Source: Oscillospiraceae bacterium (GTDB lineage: Bacteria > Bacillota > Clostridia > Oscillospirales > Ruminococcaceae). Taken from it: 64,000 nt of DNA. Under the pieces are notes generated by a model that was not told where the DNA came from, ran no database searches, and saw only the letters and a program-made list of their open reading frames with translations. Both the position numbers and the translations under genes were made by a program. This document shows positions 17,499-26,738 of this stretch, in pieces. The stretch spans positions 124,001-188,000 of the forward strand of contig JAUNSK010000002.1 of NCBI GenBank assembly GCA_030539275.1, in the 5' to 3' direction. Each line of letters opens with the position of its first letter. The first letter of the stretch is position 1.

Positions 17499-18002
17499 TT
17501 AACTGGTAATAATACCGTCAATATGAAGACAGCGCATCTTCTTATAATCGAATAAGCTGAGCGGCCGGTAATCTGCATCGTAGCTATGAGCTGCTATAAG
17601 GATATCCTGCGGACGGTGCGGAGCAGATACAGCTACAACAAAAGGAGTATGCTGAAATGAACTGCCGGTGAACAGTAACTGTATTATATCTCCGGGCCGT
17701 ACCTCACTGAGTGGGCATTCATGTGCTGCAGGACCTTGTGACTCAGTACTTCTGGTAAGAAAATTATATAAATACGAAACGCCGGTCCAGGCAGGTGCTT
17801 TTGAGTTTGCATTTATATAATACCAGCCGAAATCTTTTGTAAAGTTCATAACTGCACCGCCTGCATATAAACACTGTGATACAAAATTTGTACAGTCCCC
17901 TCCTATATTTTCAAAATCATAATAAGCAGGATTCCTGCTGTGAGCCCACTTGTGTGCATATTCTACAGCCGCTCCTGCGTTGTATTTCGCCATATGTTTC
18001 AT
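17499..18002 (-). CDS. Amidase_6 domain protein
   Basis: 167 residues, essentially one Amidase_6 (PF12671-type) domain, a papain-like fold found in spore-forming Firmicutes. The nucleophile region is NIGGDCTNFVSQCLYAGG (Cys at about residue 37), the His region is SFQHTPFVVAV, and the C-terminal IAAHSYDADYRPLS is also characteristic. It is presumed to act on peptidoglycan or small amides; the substrate is unknown. There is no signal peptide. GGAGGAGG lies seven bases before the ATG at 18002. It precedes the LysM-GH18 gene with a 165-base AT-rich gap. Confidence 0.85.
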   Translation of the reverse strand: MKHMAKYNAGAAVEYAHKWAHSRNPAYYDFENIGGDCTNFVSQCLYAGGAVMNFTKDFGWYYINANSKAPAWTGVSYLYNFLTRSTESQGPAAHECPLSEVRPGDIIQLLFTGSSFQHTPFVVAVSAPHRPQDILIAAHSYDADYRPLSLFDYKKMRCLHIDGIITS

Positions 18003-18451
18003 ATTATTGCCTCCTCCTTATTCCACAGTTTATGAAATACCGGATGGTTTTGTGTAGATAACAGCATTTACTTTGCTTTAATGAATTTCAAACTTAAAAT
18101 TCATTTAATTAAACCATTCTTTAATTTAATCACTATTTATATATAATACTTATATGTAATTAAATATTTTATAAAATAAATTATGCAAAATAACGAAAAA
18201 ATAACGTCCAACTATTGACACGGAATATTTTCTATACTATAATATAAATAAATAATAAAGGAAATAATATCACAGTTTCAACGTTCTTAATAACAGACCT
18301 CAAAATCCTGAATCAACCGCATACCCGGAAAACACTGACACAAGACACATTACAACAATTCATATCTAAACATTTTTTTTATTTCAATCTCATTTCTTTT
18401 AAATAATTCATTCCAGCGGGCAGCTGTTGAAGATGAAAGGCGATGTAAAGT
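18003..18451. other. Divergent intergenic region with long leader
   Basis: It holds the ribosome site of the minus-strand amidase gene and, on the other strand, a consensus promoter at 18215-18243. From there to the next start codon the leader is about 200 bases, AT-rich, with no clear hairpin or known riboswitch pattern that I can identify. Confidence 0.5.
18215..18243 (+). promoter_or_regulatory. Consensus promoter of the deaminase-like gene
   Basis: TTGACA (18215-18220), 17-base spacer, TATAAT (18238-18243): perfect boxes. Confidence 0.75.
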
Positions 18452-19315
18452 ATGGCATATAATGTTATTTTAAACGTGGCAGCTGAAGTTGCAAGAAAAC
18501 ATGCTGAAAGCGGAGTTCAGTTAAGCCCTGACGATACAGTATGTGTGATACGTACAAATACAGGTAATATATACATAGGCATAAGCCGTGTAGAAGTAAT
18601 GAACGGAATGACAAGCATCCTGCATGCTGAAGTTGATGCAATAAGCAAGATAAAAGCCAAAGAAGACAGCATAATTGAAGCTATCTCCGTTCTCAATGCA
18701 TACACACTTGCACCCATATTGCCCTGTAATAACTGTATCAATCTTATCTTATCGTTAAACCCTGAAAATGTGAACTGTCTTATAATTACTCCAAACGCAA
18801 ACATTCCTTTAACAGAGGTAAACATGTTTATTGCAAACAGCAGTCAGCCCAGAGTACCCAATAACGGTATGAATTCAGGATACATGCCCAACAATTATTA
18901 CGCAAATGACATGCAAAACGCAAACAGAAATATGAACAGTGTTCCCCCTCAGCCAGGAGGATATGTACAAGGTTATCAGCAGTACAGCAATCAGATTTAT
19001 GCAAACCAGATGGCTGGCCAGTCACAACAATTCAACAATTCAATGAACAGCAGTCAGTTAAATGCAAGCCAGCATCTTAATAATCCTGTTTCGGTAAATC
19101 TGAATAATGTAAGTCAGAATCTGAATAATTCAGCATACATAAATTCCAGGCAGACCAGTTCTCTTCTTCCTCCCGATACCACTAATGCATCAAAAGGTGA
19201 TATGCTCAAAAACAAAATAAGTGATCTGTTAAATGACGATGTTGACGAGGATGACGAAAGCGGCCATGACAGCAAGAAAAAGGGCAAAAAGAAATTTGGC
19301 GGTTTGTTCAGATGA
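18452..19315 (+). CDS. Cytidine-deaminase-fold protein with Asn/Gln-rich tail
   Basis: 287 residues. Residues 1-130 resemble the cytidine deaminase fold with the zinc ligands of that family: HAEVDAI (about residue 53) and PCNNCI (about 91-96). Residues about 130-245 are low complexity, rich in Asn, Gln, Ser and Met (repeated LNNSxxxNNS, NANRNMNS) and probably disordered. The C-terminus is acidic (DDDVDEDDE) and then basic and ends KKKFGGLFR. The catalytic motifs suggest activity, but such a long prion-like extension is not normal for cytidine deaminases. AAAGG lies 11 bases upstream of the ATG. The Cache-GGDEF gene follows after about 100 bases. Confidence 0.65.
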   Translation: MAYNVILNVAAEVARKHAESGVQLSPDDTVCVIRTNTGNIYIGISRVEVMNGMTSILHAEVDAISKIKAKEDSIIEAISVLNAYTLAPILPCNNCINLILSLNPENVNCLIITPNANIPLTEVNMFIANSSQPRVPNNGMNSGYMPNNYYANDMQNANRNMNSVPPQPGGYVQGYQQYSNQIYANQMAGQSQQFNNSMNSSQLNASQHLNNPVSVNLNNVSQNLNNSAYINSRQTSSLLPPDTTNASKGDMLKNKISDLLNDDVDEDDESGHDSKKKGKKKFGGLFR

Positions 19316-19418
19316 TATTATTTTCAGAAAGGAGTGGTCATTTATTCTATGAGAAGGATTTTTCTACCATATCCAGTTTCAAACTCACTATCACTATTAA
19401 CGAAAGGAAAAACACATT

Positions 19419-20954
19419 ATGAAGAAGACGAAAAAAAATATCGGTGCTATGAATATTGTTCTTATAATCCAGCTGACAGTTATGCTTGCGTTGTCCCTCG
19501 GTATTACAAAAACAGTAACTGACCGCACCAGAAAAAATTCTATTGAGCACATGAGCACCATAGCTGAGGAGAGAAGTCAGATCATTGAAAACTATGTAAA
19601 AAGTGCTGAGAAAACACTTGCAGCTTACAGCAATGCCGGAGAGATCCTGGAGGTAGTTACAAATCCTACAGATCCGGTCGCAGCAAAAAATGCTCAGAAT
19701 TATACAGAGGATTTTTCAGATGATGTTGATGATCTTGAAGGTATTTACGTAAGTGAATGGAACACTCATGTTCTTGCCCATACAAATTCTCAGGCAGTAG
19801 GTATGACTACAAGAACCGGCGATTCGATGAAAGCTCTGCAGGATGCTATGCTCGCAGCCGGTGACGGAGTGTATGATACAGGTATTATTATGTCCCCTGC
19901 AAGCGGTAAACAGATCGTTTCAATGTATAAAGCAGTTTATGACAAGAGCGGCAAACCTGTCGGACTTGTAGGACTCGGAATTTATACACAGGGTCTTGTA
20001 GATTCACTCAATAACCTTACAATGAAGGGCTTTGAAAATGCTAACTACAGCATGGTCAATGTCGCTGATACCAAGTACATTTTCAATCCGGTCCAGGATA
20101 AGGTCACTACTGAAGCCGACAACCAGGAGATCATTGATCTCTGCAATAAGTTCAAAGGTTCACAGTCAGATACTTCAGGATATTTCGAATACACGCTTAA
20201 CGGCAAGAAAAACATGTCGATCTATTCTTATATGTCTGACAAGGGCTGGCTGCTTATGATCGATGATACGAAGAGTGAGATTCTTTCTCTTACAAGTACA
20301 TTAAGAATTTATCTTTACATATTCAGTATCTGCTGTCTCGCTCTTATGATCTTCTTCTACTTCATCAACAAGAAGCAGGAAGAAACAGCAAGGAAGCTTA
20401 CAACAGCTGTTGCCAAAAATGCGAAAACAAAGGAATCACTCAATACTGCTATATTTAAAGATATCCTTACAGAGGTAAACAACAGAGTATCCTTCTCAAA
20501 TGACTTTGAAAACGGCAAAATTAAAAATTCCCCTGATTATCCGTATTACTTTACTATGGTCAACATCAGCAACTTCAGTGATGTAAACATAAACTACGGA
20601 AATGATGCCGGTGATATGGTCCTTACCTCAACAGCAAACAGACTTAACGAACTGTTTGACGGATTCAAGATATACCGTACAGGTTCTGATGAATTTGTTA
20701 TTTCTATGCAGATGCCTAACAGTGCCAACAGCTACAGTAAAGTACTTACTACAGCCAATAATGCTCTCATTCAGCTTCTGCAGCCTCATGAAACATCTGT
20801 TGGTCAGATATCCGTTAATTACAAGATGGCAGTTGTCAAAAAGAGCAACAATGTAAATTCTTCAGTTATCACATCACTCAAGGATATTACAAACAGAAAC
20901 GGCGTAACAAACCCGGGACAAATTGCTTTTGTAGATCTGGATGTACTCAGATAA
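19419..20954 (+). CDS. Cache-domain sensor with divergent GGDEF domain
   Basis: 511 residues: an N-terminal membrane helix (about 12-30), an extracytoplasmic dCache-type sensor (about 35-290; MYKAVYDKSGKPVGLVGLGI is typical), a second helix (about 295-315), then a GGDEF-type domain (about 340-511). The signature is TGSDEF (about 421-426), with Ser for the second Gly, and other parts (NISNFSDVNINYG) are also divergent. GGDEF domains make cyclic di-GMP; this one may be inactive or act as a GTP/c-di-GMP receptor. GAAAGGA precedes the ATG. It follows the deaminase-like gene on the same strand. Confidence 0.78.
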   Translation: MKKTKKNIGAMNIVLIIQLTVMLALSLGITKTVTDRTRKNSIEHMSTIAEERSQIIENYVKSAEKTLAAYSNAGEILEVVTNPTDPVAAKNAQNYTEDFSDDVDDLEGIYVSEWNTHVLAHTNSQAVGMTTRTGDSMKALQDAMLAAGDGVYDTGIIMSPASGKQIVSMYKAVYDKSGKPVGLVGLGIYTQGLVDSLNNLTMKGFENANYSMVNVADTKYIFNPVQDKVTTEADNQEIIDLCNKFKGSQSDTSGYFEYTLNGKKNMSIYSYMSDKGWLLMIDDTKSEILSLTSTLRIYLYIFSICCLALMIFFYFINKKQEETARKLTTAVAKNAKTKESLNTAIFKDILTEVNNRVSFSNDFENGKIKNSPDYPYYFTMVNISNFSDVNINYGNDAGDMVLTSTANRLNELFDGFKIYRTGSDEFVISMQMPNSANSYSKVLTTANNALIQLLQPHETSVGQISVNYKMAVVKKSNNVNSSVITSLKDITNRNGVTNPGQIAFVDLDVLR

Positions 20955-21008
20955 TTCATAAATTCAGATCAGATATCAATTGTAAAATACAGTATAGTAT
21001 AAACATTG

Positions 21009-21044
21009 CAGCGCTTATTGTAGCCATGAATACAATAAGCGCTG
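21009..21044 (+). terminator. Stem-loop after the Cache-GGDEF gene
   Basis: A perfect 14-base stem (CAGCGCTTATTGTA, 8-base loop, complement) 55 bases after the stop codon. There is no T tract, so it may protect the 3' end or be a weak terminator. Confidence 0.45.
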
Positions 21045-21184
21045 TAAGTGTAAAAGGACACATAGATACAGTATAATATTCAGAGCTGCGATTTTTTACA
21101 CGAAGAGAGAATTACGTGTCTTCATATATTACATACTTTCATTTTCAGAAAGGAGTGTCAGGAAATTTATCTGACTACAATAAT

Positions 21185-21712
21185 ATGAGAGAAGATAATA
21201 ATGCTTATTCCCCGTACACACGGGAATCTTCAGAAACCAGTGGATATGTAAGAAAAAAGCCTGAGTATGATAAGGATCTTTTATGGCGTAACCGTAAAAA
21301 ATACCTTGGACATAAACGTTGCCTTGGATATCTGTATACAGTAGACATTGTCGTTGGTCTGATCGCTGCAAATATTGTGAGAGGAAGTCTTTCAGGTATT
21401 GCATCTGATCCTTACGGTGCTTTTTCATTATTGATAATTTTAGGATTAGTTGCTGCATCAGTTATTACTGTAACCTGTCTCGAAAATCCAAAGGTAATCA
21501 CAATAGCCATGATCATATTTGCAGCATGTGGAGTACTTTTATGTTTTTTATTTAACTTTTTATATCTGATGTTTTTCTTCTTTTACGGCGGACAGATGCT
21601 GATCTCATTAATACTTGCAAAAAATCTCGCTTATCTGAAAACTCAGTTTGGTTATCCTTATTTCAATGAATCTATTGTTGAAAGTCAGATGTACTCAAAT
21701 AAAAACCTATAA
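21185..21712 (+). CDS. Four-helix membrane protein of unknown function
   Basis: 175 residues if it starts at the first ATG (21185, MREDNNAYSPY). A polar, Tyr- and Lys-rich cytoplasmic N-terminus is followed by about four hydrophobic helices in the C-terminal 120 residues (for example LLIILGLVAASVITV and LYLMFFFFYGGQMLISLI). The start is uncertain: a strong AAAGGAG lies at 21149-21155, about 30 bases too far upstream of that ATG, and the frame is open back to a GTG at 21116. I recognise no family. A terminator follows directly. Confidence 0.5.
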   Translation: MREDNNAYSPYTRESSETSGYVRKKPEYDKDLLWRNRKKYLGHKRCLGYLYTVDIVVGLIAANIVRGSLSGIASDPYGAFSLLIILGLVAASVITVTCLENPKVITIAMIIFAACGVLLCFLFNFLYLMFFFFYGGQMLISLILAKNLAYLKTQFGYPYFNESIVESQMYSNKNL

Positions 21713-21721
21713 TAGTAATGA

Positions 21722-21753
21722 ATCGCCGCCTTACCGGATGATAAGGCGGCGAT
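21722..21753. terminator. Bidirectional terminator
   Basis: ATCGCCGCCTTA (21722-21733), 8-base loop, perfect complement (21742-21753), between two converging genes. Confidence 0.75.
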
Positions 21754-21773
21754 ATCTGTATATATTGTTTTTA

Positions 21774-22454
21774 TTAATTAATGAGTTTCTCCAGTTCCTC
21801 ACTTGCTTCAGGAAGAGCCATTCCCTGATTCCATATAAGTATATTGTCATCCTCAGTGCCAAGATAGCATGACGTTATCACTATACCGTCGCCGTGATTT
21901 TTCTGATATGCGTTATTTTCTGCAATGTCAACCATAAAGTAATCCTTTCCGAGACCTTTGTCGTCGGAGCGTTTTTTCTCTATTACCGAACGCATAGGTG
22001 TAATATAATAAGACCCGTCTTCTTTAACCGTAAATTTGTCCCAGTGAATTTCTTTATTATCCTTTATATCAAGATGATAAATAATGGTCCCGTCAGACAG
22101 CTGTGATACATCTGATACCTCCATAACATCAGATGAAACCGGTATGCACTTATACTTTGTAAGTCCTGTATATCCTGCAAATATTAACGCACAGGCTGCT
22201 GCTGCAATAATGGTTCCTCTTAAACACGCTTTCTTTTTATCCTTTTTCCATTCATGACTTATAGCTTTTATTGGGCTGGCGTCATCTGTACAGATCTTAA
22301 CATCGGCTGTATCCTCATCGAGTTTTTCAAGCATATCCCTGCAGACTTCACAGCTTACAAGGTGCTCCTCAACTATTTCCCTGCTCTGATTACTGCACAC
22401 ATTATCGTGATACAGCGGCAGCAGATCTTCTATTACCTGACATGGTACTTTCAT
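21774..22454 (-). CDS. Zinc-finger anti-sigma factor
   Basis: 226 residues. The N-terminal zf-HC2 anti-sigma domain has the ligand pattern HLVSCEVCRDML (H-x3-C-x2-C, residues about 31-40). A single membrane helix follows (about 80-97, GTIIAAAACALIFAGYTGL) and then an extracytoplasmic domain of about 125 residues without a recognised fold. Its ATG overlaps the stop codon of the sigma gene by four bases, the usual coupling that keeps sigma and anti-sigma balanced. It is expected to hold the partner sigma factor at the membrane until an envelope signal arrives. Confidence 0.88.
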   Translation of the reverse strand: MKVPCQVIEDLLPLYHDNVCSNQSREIVEEHLVSCEVCRDMLEKLDEDTADVKICTDDASPIKAISHEWKKDKKKACLRGTIIAAAACALIFAGYTGLTKYKCIPVSSDVMEVSDVSQLSDGTIIYHLDIKDNKEIHWDKFTVKEDGSYYITPMRSVIEKKRSDDKGLGKDYFMVDIAENNAYQKNHGDGIVITSCYLGTEDDNILIWNQGMALPEASEELEKLIN

Positions 22455-22927
22455 TTCAGTTCCTCCCTGATCTTAAGTCTTGCACGGTGGTAAGTGACCC
22501 TTGCCCATCCTTCTGTTTTTGAGAACAGTGCTCCTATCTGAGCAAAAGAAAGCTCACCGAACGTACGAAGAGTAAACACTTCTTTGTATGGTTCTTCCAG
22601 TCTGTGAAGACACCTGTGTACTTCATATGCAGTTTCTTTGTCTGCAAACTCCGTCTCAAGGTCTGTTGAATTCTGAGCTTTATTTATATCCGCATCAAAG
22701 TCAAGATGCTTGTTTTTCCTGCACATTGAAATGTACGTATTTCTGGCTATCTGACACAGCCAGACAAATATTCTGCATTTGCCGTCAAATGAATCAATAC
22801 TGCCAAGTGCCTTAAAAAATGTTTCCTGTGTTATCTCCTGTGCCAGAGAATCATTTTTGCACAGAGATAATGTGTATCTGTATACATCCCTGAAATATTT
22901 ATCATATATATTCCTGAAATCAGTCAC
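22451..22927 (-). CDS. ECF-type RNA polymerase sigma factor
   Basis: 158 residues with sigma region 2 (FRDVYRYTLSLCKNDSLAQEITQETFFKAL) and region 4 (YKEVFTLRTFGELSFAQIGALF, then RVTYHRARLKIREEL). No extra domain. The start is a GTG at 22927 with GAGGTGAGGAA in front. It is the first gene of a two-gene operon with its membrane anti-sigma factor and so answers an envelope signal. Confidence 0.9.
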   Translation of the reverse strand: MTDFRNIYDKYFRDVYRYTLSLCKNDSLAQEITQETFFKALGSIDSFDGKCRIFVWLCQIARNTYISMCRKNKHLDFDADINKAQNSTDLETEFADKETAYEVHRCLHRLEEPYKEVFTLRTFGELSFAQIGALFSKTEGWARVTYHRARLKIREELK

Positions 22928-23010
22928 TTCCTCACCTCGCTTTCATACATAAGACGCATCAGAACTGTTTTCGTTACAGATCTGCAGAAATATTTTTGTA
23001 TATATATAAT

Positions 23011-23046
23011 AAGTCACCACCGGACTCATATGATCGGTGGTGACTT
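23011..23046 (-). terminator. Terminator of the P-type ATPase gene
   Basis: AAGTCACCACCG (23011-23022) and its perfect complement (23035-23046) with a 12-base loop, followed on the minus strand by an AT-rich run but only a weak T tract. Confidence 0.55.
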
Positions 23047-23075
23047 TGCATTTTTCAATATATAAAAATCAAAAC

Positions 23076-25691
23076 TTATCTCTGGTGTTTAACAAGTCCG
23101 AAAGCCTTTGAGAGCTCCATAACAACCACAGGGACAAGAGTAAGACCAAGCCCGATCAGGTATGTCTGAACCGGCAGATATACAAGTTCAAAAGCTATTC
23201 TTACAGGAGTAAAGAGAACTGCCGCTACAAGAAGAAGTGATGCAAGCGCTGCCCAGTTAAGCTTGTGATTACTGAAAACACCGATCTTAAACAGTGAATG
23301 ATCGCTTCTCATGTTAAATGACTGAACGATCTGTGAAAGAGCGAGTACCATAAACGCAAGTGTCTGACCTCCGCTTACATTTCCGGTTGCATTCTGTCCT
23401 ATAACGAATGCGGCAAGAGAAAGAACGGCAAACATCACGCCCTGAAGTGCAACACGCAAACCGAGGCCGTGAGCAAATATTCCCTCATCCTTAGGCTTTG
23501 GCTTCATATCCATAACATCAGCTTCAACCGGCTCCATACCAAGTGCAATTGCAGGCATACCGTCTGTAACAAGATTTATCCATAACAGCTGCATAGAAAG
23601 CAACGGAGTTTTATGCCATATAAGCATTGCTGTAAATACTGTTATAACCTCTCCGATATTTGTACCGAGAAGGAAGCCAACGACCTTGCGGATATTTGCA
23701 TATATGCCTCTGCCCTCCTGTACTGCTTCAACAATAGTGGCAAAGTTGTCGTCAGTAAGAGTAATATCAGCAGCACCCTTTGCTACATCCGTTCCTGTAA
23801 TGCCCATGGCACATCCGATATCAGCAGCCTTGAGTGCAGGTGCATCATTTACTCCGTCACCTGTCATGGACACTATCTGACCCTTACGCTGCCATGCCTT
23901 GACGATGCGGATCTTGTTTTCAGGTGAAACACGTGCATAAACAGATATCTTCTCAACATTGCTGTCCAGTTCACTGTCAGACATTTCATCAAGTTCTCTG
24001 CCTGTTATTGCAAGATCACCGTCTTTCATAATACCTATCTGCTTTGCGATCGCTGATGCAGTTACTACGTGGTCACCGGTTATCATAACAGGTTTTATGC
24101 CTGCCTTGCGGCATTTTTCTACAGCAGTTTTTGCCTCAGGACGCGGCGGATCTATCATTCCGACAAGGCCCATAAATGTAAGACCATTTTCCAGTTCTTC
24201 TGACGTAGGATCCGCAGGTGTATAATCGATCTCCTTGTAAGCTACTGCTATTACACGAAGTGCTGAGGAACTCATTTCCTCATTTATCTTTCTGGCCATG
24301 TCTGTATCGCCTGAGACAACTCTTGACATCATCATGTCAAATGCACCCTTAACGATAACTATTATCTTAGAATCCATCTTTACAACGACAGTCATAAGCT
24401 TTCTGTCAGAGTCAAACGGTATCTCTGCTATTCTCGGATACTGCCTGTTAAGATCATCCTTCGGCATCCCGCTTTTATGTGCGGCATAAACAATTGAAGT
24501 TTCAGTCGGATCACCTATATGCTGCTCCTTGTCATCTGTGAATACTACTGAACCATCACAGCAAAGTGTACCATATTTAAGCAGCTTTGTGATCTCATCG
24601 CTGTTCTTTGTACTGATCTCTTCAGTGCAGCTCATACCGTCACAAAAACCCTTGACAAGTGTCATTCTGTTCTGTGTCAGTGTTCCTGTTTTATCAGAAC
24701 AGATAACAGATGCACCGCCCAGTGTTTCTACTGCCGGCAGACGTCTGATAATGGCATTTTTCTTAACCATTCTCTGTACTCCGATAGACAGGACTATAGT
24801 AACAACTGCAGGAAGTCCTTCAGGAATTGCTGAAACTGCAAGTGACACTGAAGTCATAAATATCTCCATTACCGGTATGCCGTTCAACAGTCCTACGATA
24901 AATACAACAGCACATGCGGCAAGTGCCATGATGCCAAGATATTTACCGAGCTGAGCAAGCTTTTTCTGCAGAGGTGTCTGAGTCTCGGTCTCACTGTCAA
25001 GCAAATTAGCGATCTTGCCCATTTCGGTGTCCATGCCTGTTGCAGTGACAATAGCTGTACCTGTTCCATAAGTAATGCTGCAGCCAGAAAATATCATATT
25101 GCTTCTGTCTCCGAGTGCTGCATCCTGGGCGATCTGAGCCTTTGCATCCTTCTCTGAGGGAACAGACTCACCCGTCAGGGCTGATTCCTCACTTTTAAGG
25201 CTCACACTTTTTATCAGGCGTGCATCTGCAGGAACAAAATCTCCTGCTTCAAGACGTATTACATCTCCCGGTACCAGCTCTGATGCATCAATAAGCTTCT
25301 CACTGCCGTCTCTGATAACCTTGGCATGAAGAGCAGACATATTCTGCAGTGCTTCAAGCGCTTTTGCTGCCTTGCTTTCCTGCATTACACCGGTAATTGC
25401 ATTTACTATGACTATAAGCAGAATAATAACCGGTTCAAAGAATTCTTTTATATCTCCCTCTTTTATTGCAATAGCAAACGATATAATAGCTGCTGCAATA
25501 AGGATAAGGATCATAACATCCTTAAACTGATCCACAAAACGCTGAAAATTAGTTTTCTTTTTCTTTTCACGAAGTTTGTTTTCTCCGAATTTCTGTTTTT
25601 TCTGATCTGCCTGCTGTCTGGTCAGACCATTAACAGCATCAGTTGACAGCTCAGCTGCAACTTCTTCAATGCTCCCGGAATGAAATATCAA
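23076..25691 (-). CDS. Calcium-transporting P-type ATPase (P2 type)
   Basis: 871 residues. An N-terminal cation-ATPase domain, actuator motif LTGES, phosphorylation site CSDKTGTLTQ (Asp at about 330), nucleotide domain, hinge MTGDGVNDAPALKAADIGCAMG and about ten membrane helices. PEGLPA in helix 4 and NLVTDGMPA in helix 6 are the calcium-type ion-site motifs of SERCA/PMCA-like pumps. It should expel Ca2+ (possibly Mn2+) from the cytoplasm at the cost of ATP. The start is a TTG at 25691 with GGAGG about nine bases upstream. It appears to be monocistronic. Confidence 0.92.
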   Translation of the reverse strand: MIFHSGSIEEVAAELSTDAVNGLTRQQADQKKQKFGENKLREKKKKTNFQRFVDQFKDVMILILIAAAIISFAIAIKEGDIKEFFEPVIILLIVIVNAITGVMQESKAAKALEALQNMSALHAKVIRDGSEKLIDASELVPGDVIRLEAGDFVPADARLIKSVSLKSEESALTGESVPSEKDAKAQIAQDAALGDRSNMIFSGCSITYGTGTAIVTATGMDTEMGKIANLLDSETETQTPLQKKLAQLGKYLGIMALAACAVVFIVGLLNGIPVMEIFMTSVSLAVSAIPEGLPAVVTIVLSIGVQRMVKKNAIIRRLPAVETLGGASVICSDKTGTLTQNRMTLVKGFCDGMSCTEEISTKNSDEITKLLKYGTLCCDGSVVFTDDKEQHIGDPTETSIVYAAHKSGMPKDDLNRQYPRIAEIPFDSDRKLMTVVVKMDSKIIVIVKGAFDMMMSRVVSGDTDMARKINEEMSSSALRVIAVAYKEIDYTPADPTSEELENGLTFMGLVGMIDPPRPEAKTAVEKCRKAGIKPVMITGDHVVTASAIAKQIGIMKDGDLAITGRELDEMSDSELDSNVEKISVYARVSPENKIRIVKAWQRKGQIVSMTGDGVNDAPALKAADIGCAMGITGTDVAKGAADITLTDDNFATIVEAVQEGRGIYANIRKVVGFLLGTNIGEVITVFTAMLIWHKTPLLSMQLLWINLVTDGMPAIALGMEPVEADVMDMKPKPKDEGIFAHGLGLRVALQGVMFAVLSLAAFVIGQNATGNVSGGQTLAFMVLALSQIVQSFNMRSDHSLFKIGVFSNHKLNWAALASLLLVAAVLFTPVRIAFELVYLPVQTYLIGLGLTLVPVVVMELSKAFGLVKHQR

Positions 25692-25921
25692 TATAGTTTC
25701 CTCCTGTATTTACATATTAATAGTTAAATTATAAGTATATATTTTACTCATGTCAAGCATTTTTATCTGTTCATAACAAAGCTTATTCATTGCAACATAT
25801 ATTTTATATCTTTTTTTATGTAAAATACTATATATCACAACTAATTATTCATTTGTATGATGTAATTGATACTGATAAACATTTTTCTTTGTATAAATAA
25901 TTAAAAAACGCATTTAATCTA

Positions 25922-25950
25922 TTGACAAAACAGGACTCCGGAATTATAAT
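25922..25950 (+). promoter_or_regulatory. Promoter of the Fe-S/flavodoxin/padR operon
   Basis: TTGACA (25922-25927), 17-base spacer, TATAAT (25945-25950): perfect boxes. Confidence 0.8.
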
Positions 25951-25952
25951 AA

Positions 25953-25975
25953 ATATATCAGTTTGATATATCAAA
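25953..25975. promoter_or_regulatory. Overlapping palindromes, likely PadR operator
   Basis: ATATATCAgttTGATATAT (25953-25971) and the perfect palindrome TTTGATATATCAAA (25962-25975) overlap directly after the -10 box. The operon encodes a PadR regulator, which fits autoregulation. Confidence 0.6.
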
Positions 25976-25998
25976 GCAATATATAGGAGATGTTAATA

Positions 25999-26730
25999 TT
26001 GAAAAGACAAAATATCAGAAAACTTACACTGCTTATTTCACTTCTGTTATTCCCGGTAACGATGTGGTACTTCTCACCTGCTATTATTTCGATGGCTATG
26101 ATGAAGCATATCATGAACGGAAGCTTTTTTGTTTTTATGGCTATGCTTGTATGTTCGACATTTGCAGGGAGATTATTCTGCGGTTATCTTTGTCCTGCCG
26201 GAGGTCTTCAGGAATGCGCGGCACAGGTAAACGGGCATGCTGCAAAACAAGGCGGACGTGATAAGATCAAGTTTGTGATCTGGACTGTCTGGATCATGGC
26301 TCTTATAGTATTATTTATTCTTGGAAACGGCAATGTGACCGCTGACTTTTTCTTTATGACAGATCACGGCGTATCAGTAACTGAAGTATTTAATTATGTT
26401 ATATACTACGGTGTAATAACTCTTCTTGTTGCCCCTGCACTTATTCACGGCAAGAGAGCCGCCTGCCACTACATCTGCTGGATGGCACCGTTTATGATGA
26501 CTGGTCAAAAAGCAGGACAGCTTCTTCACATTCCTCAGTTACATATCGCATCAGATAAAAATAAATGCATAAACTGTAAAAAGTGTGTAAGCGTATGTCC
26601 TATGGGGCTTGATGTTCATAAGATGGTAAGCCAGAGTCAGTACAGCATGTCAACCGAATGCATCAACTGCGGCGCATGCGTTGACAGCTGTCCGAAAAAA
26701 GCATTAAAATATTCAATGAAAGCAAAGTGA
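25999..26730 (+). CDS. Membrane 4Fe-4S ferredoxin-type electron-transfer protein (NapH/CcoG-like)
   Basis: 243 residues. I use the TTG at 25999 (MKRQNIRKLT) because AGGAG lies nine bases before it, while the ATG at 25990 abuts that site. Four or five membrane helices carry two Cys pairs at their ends (CGYLCPAGG and CHYICWMAP), as in NapH-like proteins. The C-terminus has two [4Fe-4S] clusters: CINCKKCVSVCP and CINCGACVDSCP. It probably moves electrons across or along the membrane. The flavodoxin gene follows at once and is the likely redox partner. Confidence 0.85.
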   Translation: MKRQNIRKLTLLISLLLFPVTMWYFSPAIISMAMMKHIMNGSFFVFMAMLVCSTFAGRLFCGYLCPAGGLQECAAQVNGHAAKQGGRDKIKFVIWTVWIMALIVLFILGNGNVTADFFFMTDHGVSVTEVFNYVIYYGVITLLVAPALIHGKRAACHYICWMAPFMMTGQKAGQLLHIPQLHIASDKNKCINCKKCVSVCPMGLDVHKMVSQSQYSMSTECINCGACVDSCPKKALKYSMKAK

Positions 26731-26738
26731 GGTATATT

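Larger units (their letters stand above)
25692..25998. other. Divergent intergenic region
   Basis: It carries the ribosome site of the ATPase gene at one end and the promoter and operator of the Fe-S/flavodoxin/PadR operon (25922-25975) at the other. The AT-rich middle shows nothing else. Confidence 0.5.

Noticed and set aside
18433-18462. Nine-codon upstream ORF overlapping the deaminase-like start
   Set aside because: ATG at 18433 gives only MKGDVKYGI; its ribosome site is unclear and chance is likely.
19334-19522. Short plus-strand ORF with AAAGGAG in front of the Cache-GGDEF gene
   Set aside because: It overlaps the start of the larger gene in another frame, its ATG is 14 bases from the ribosome-like site and its product resembles nothing.
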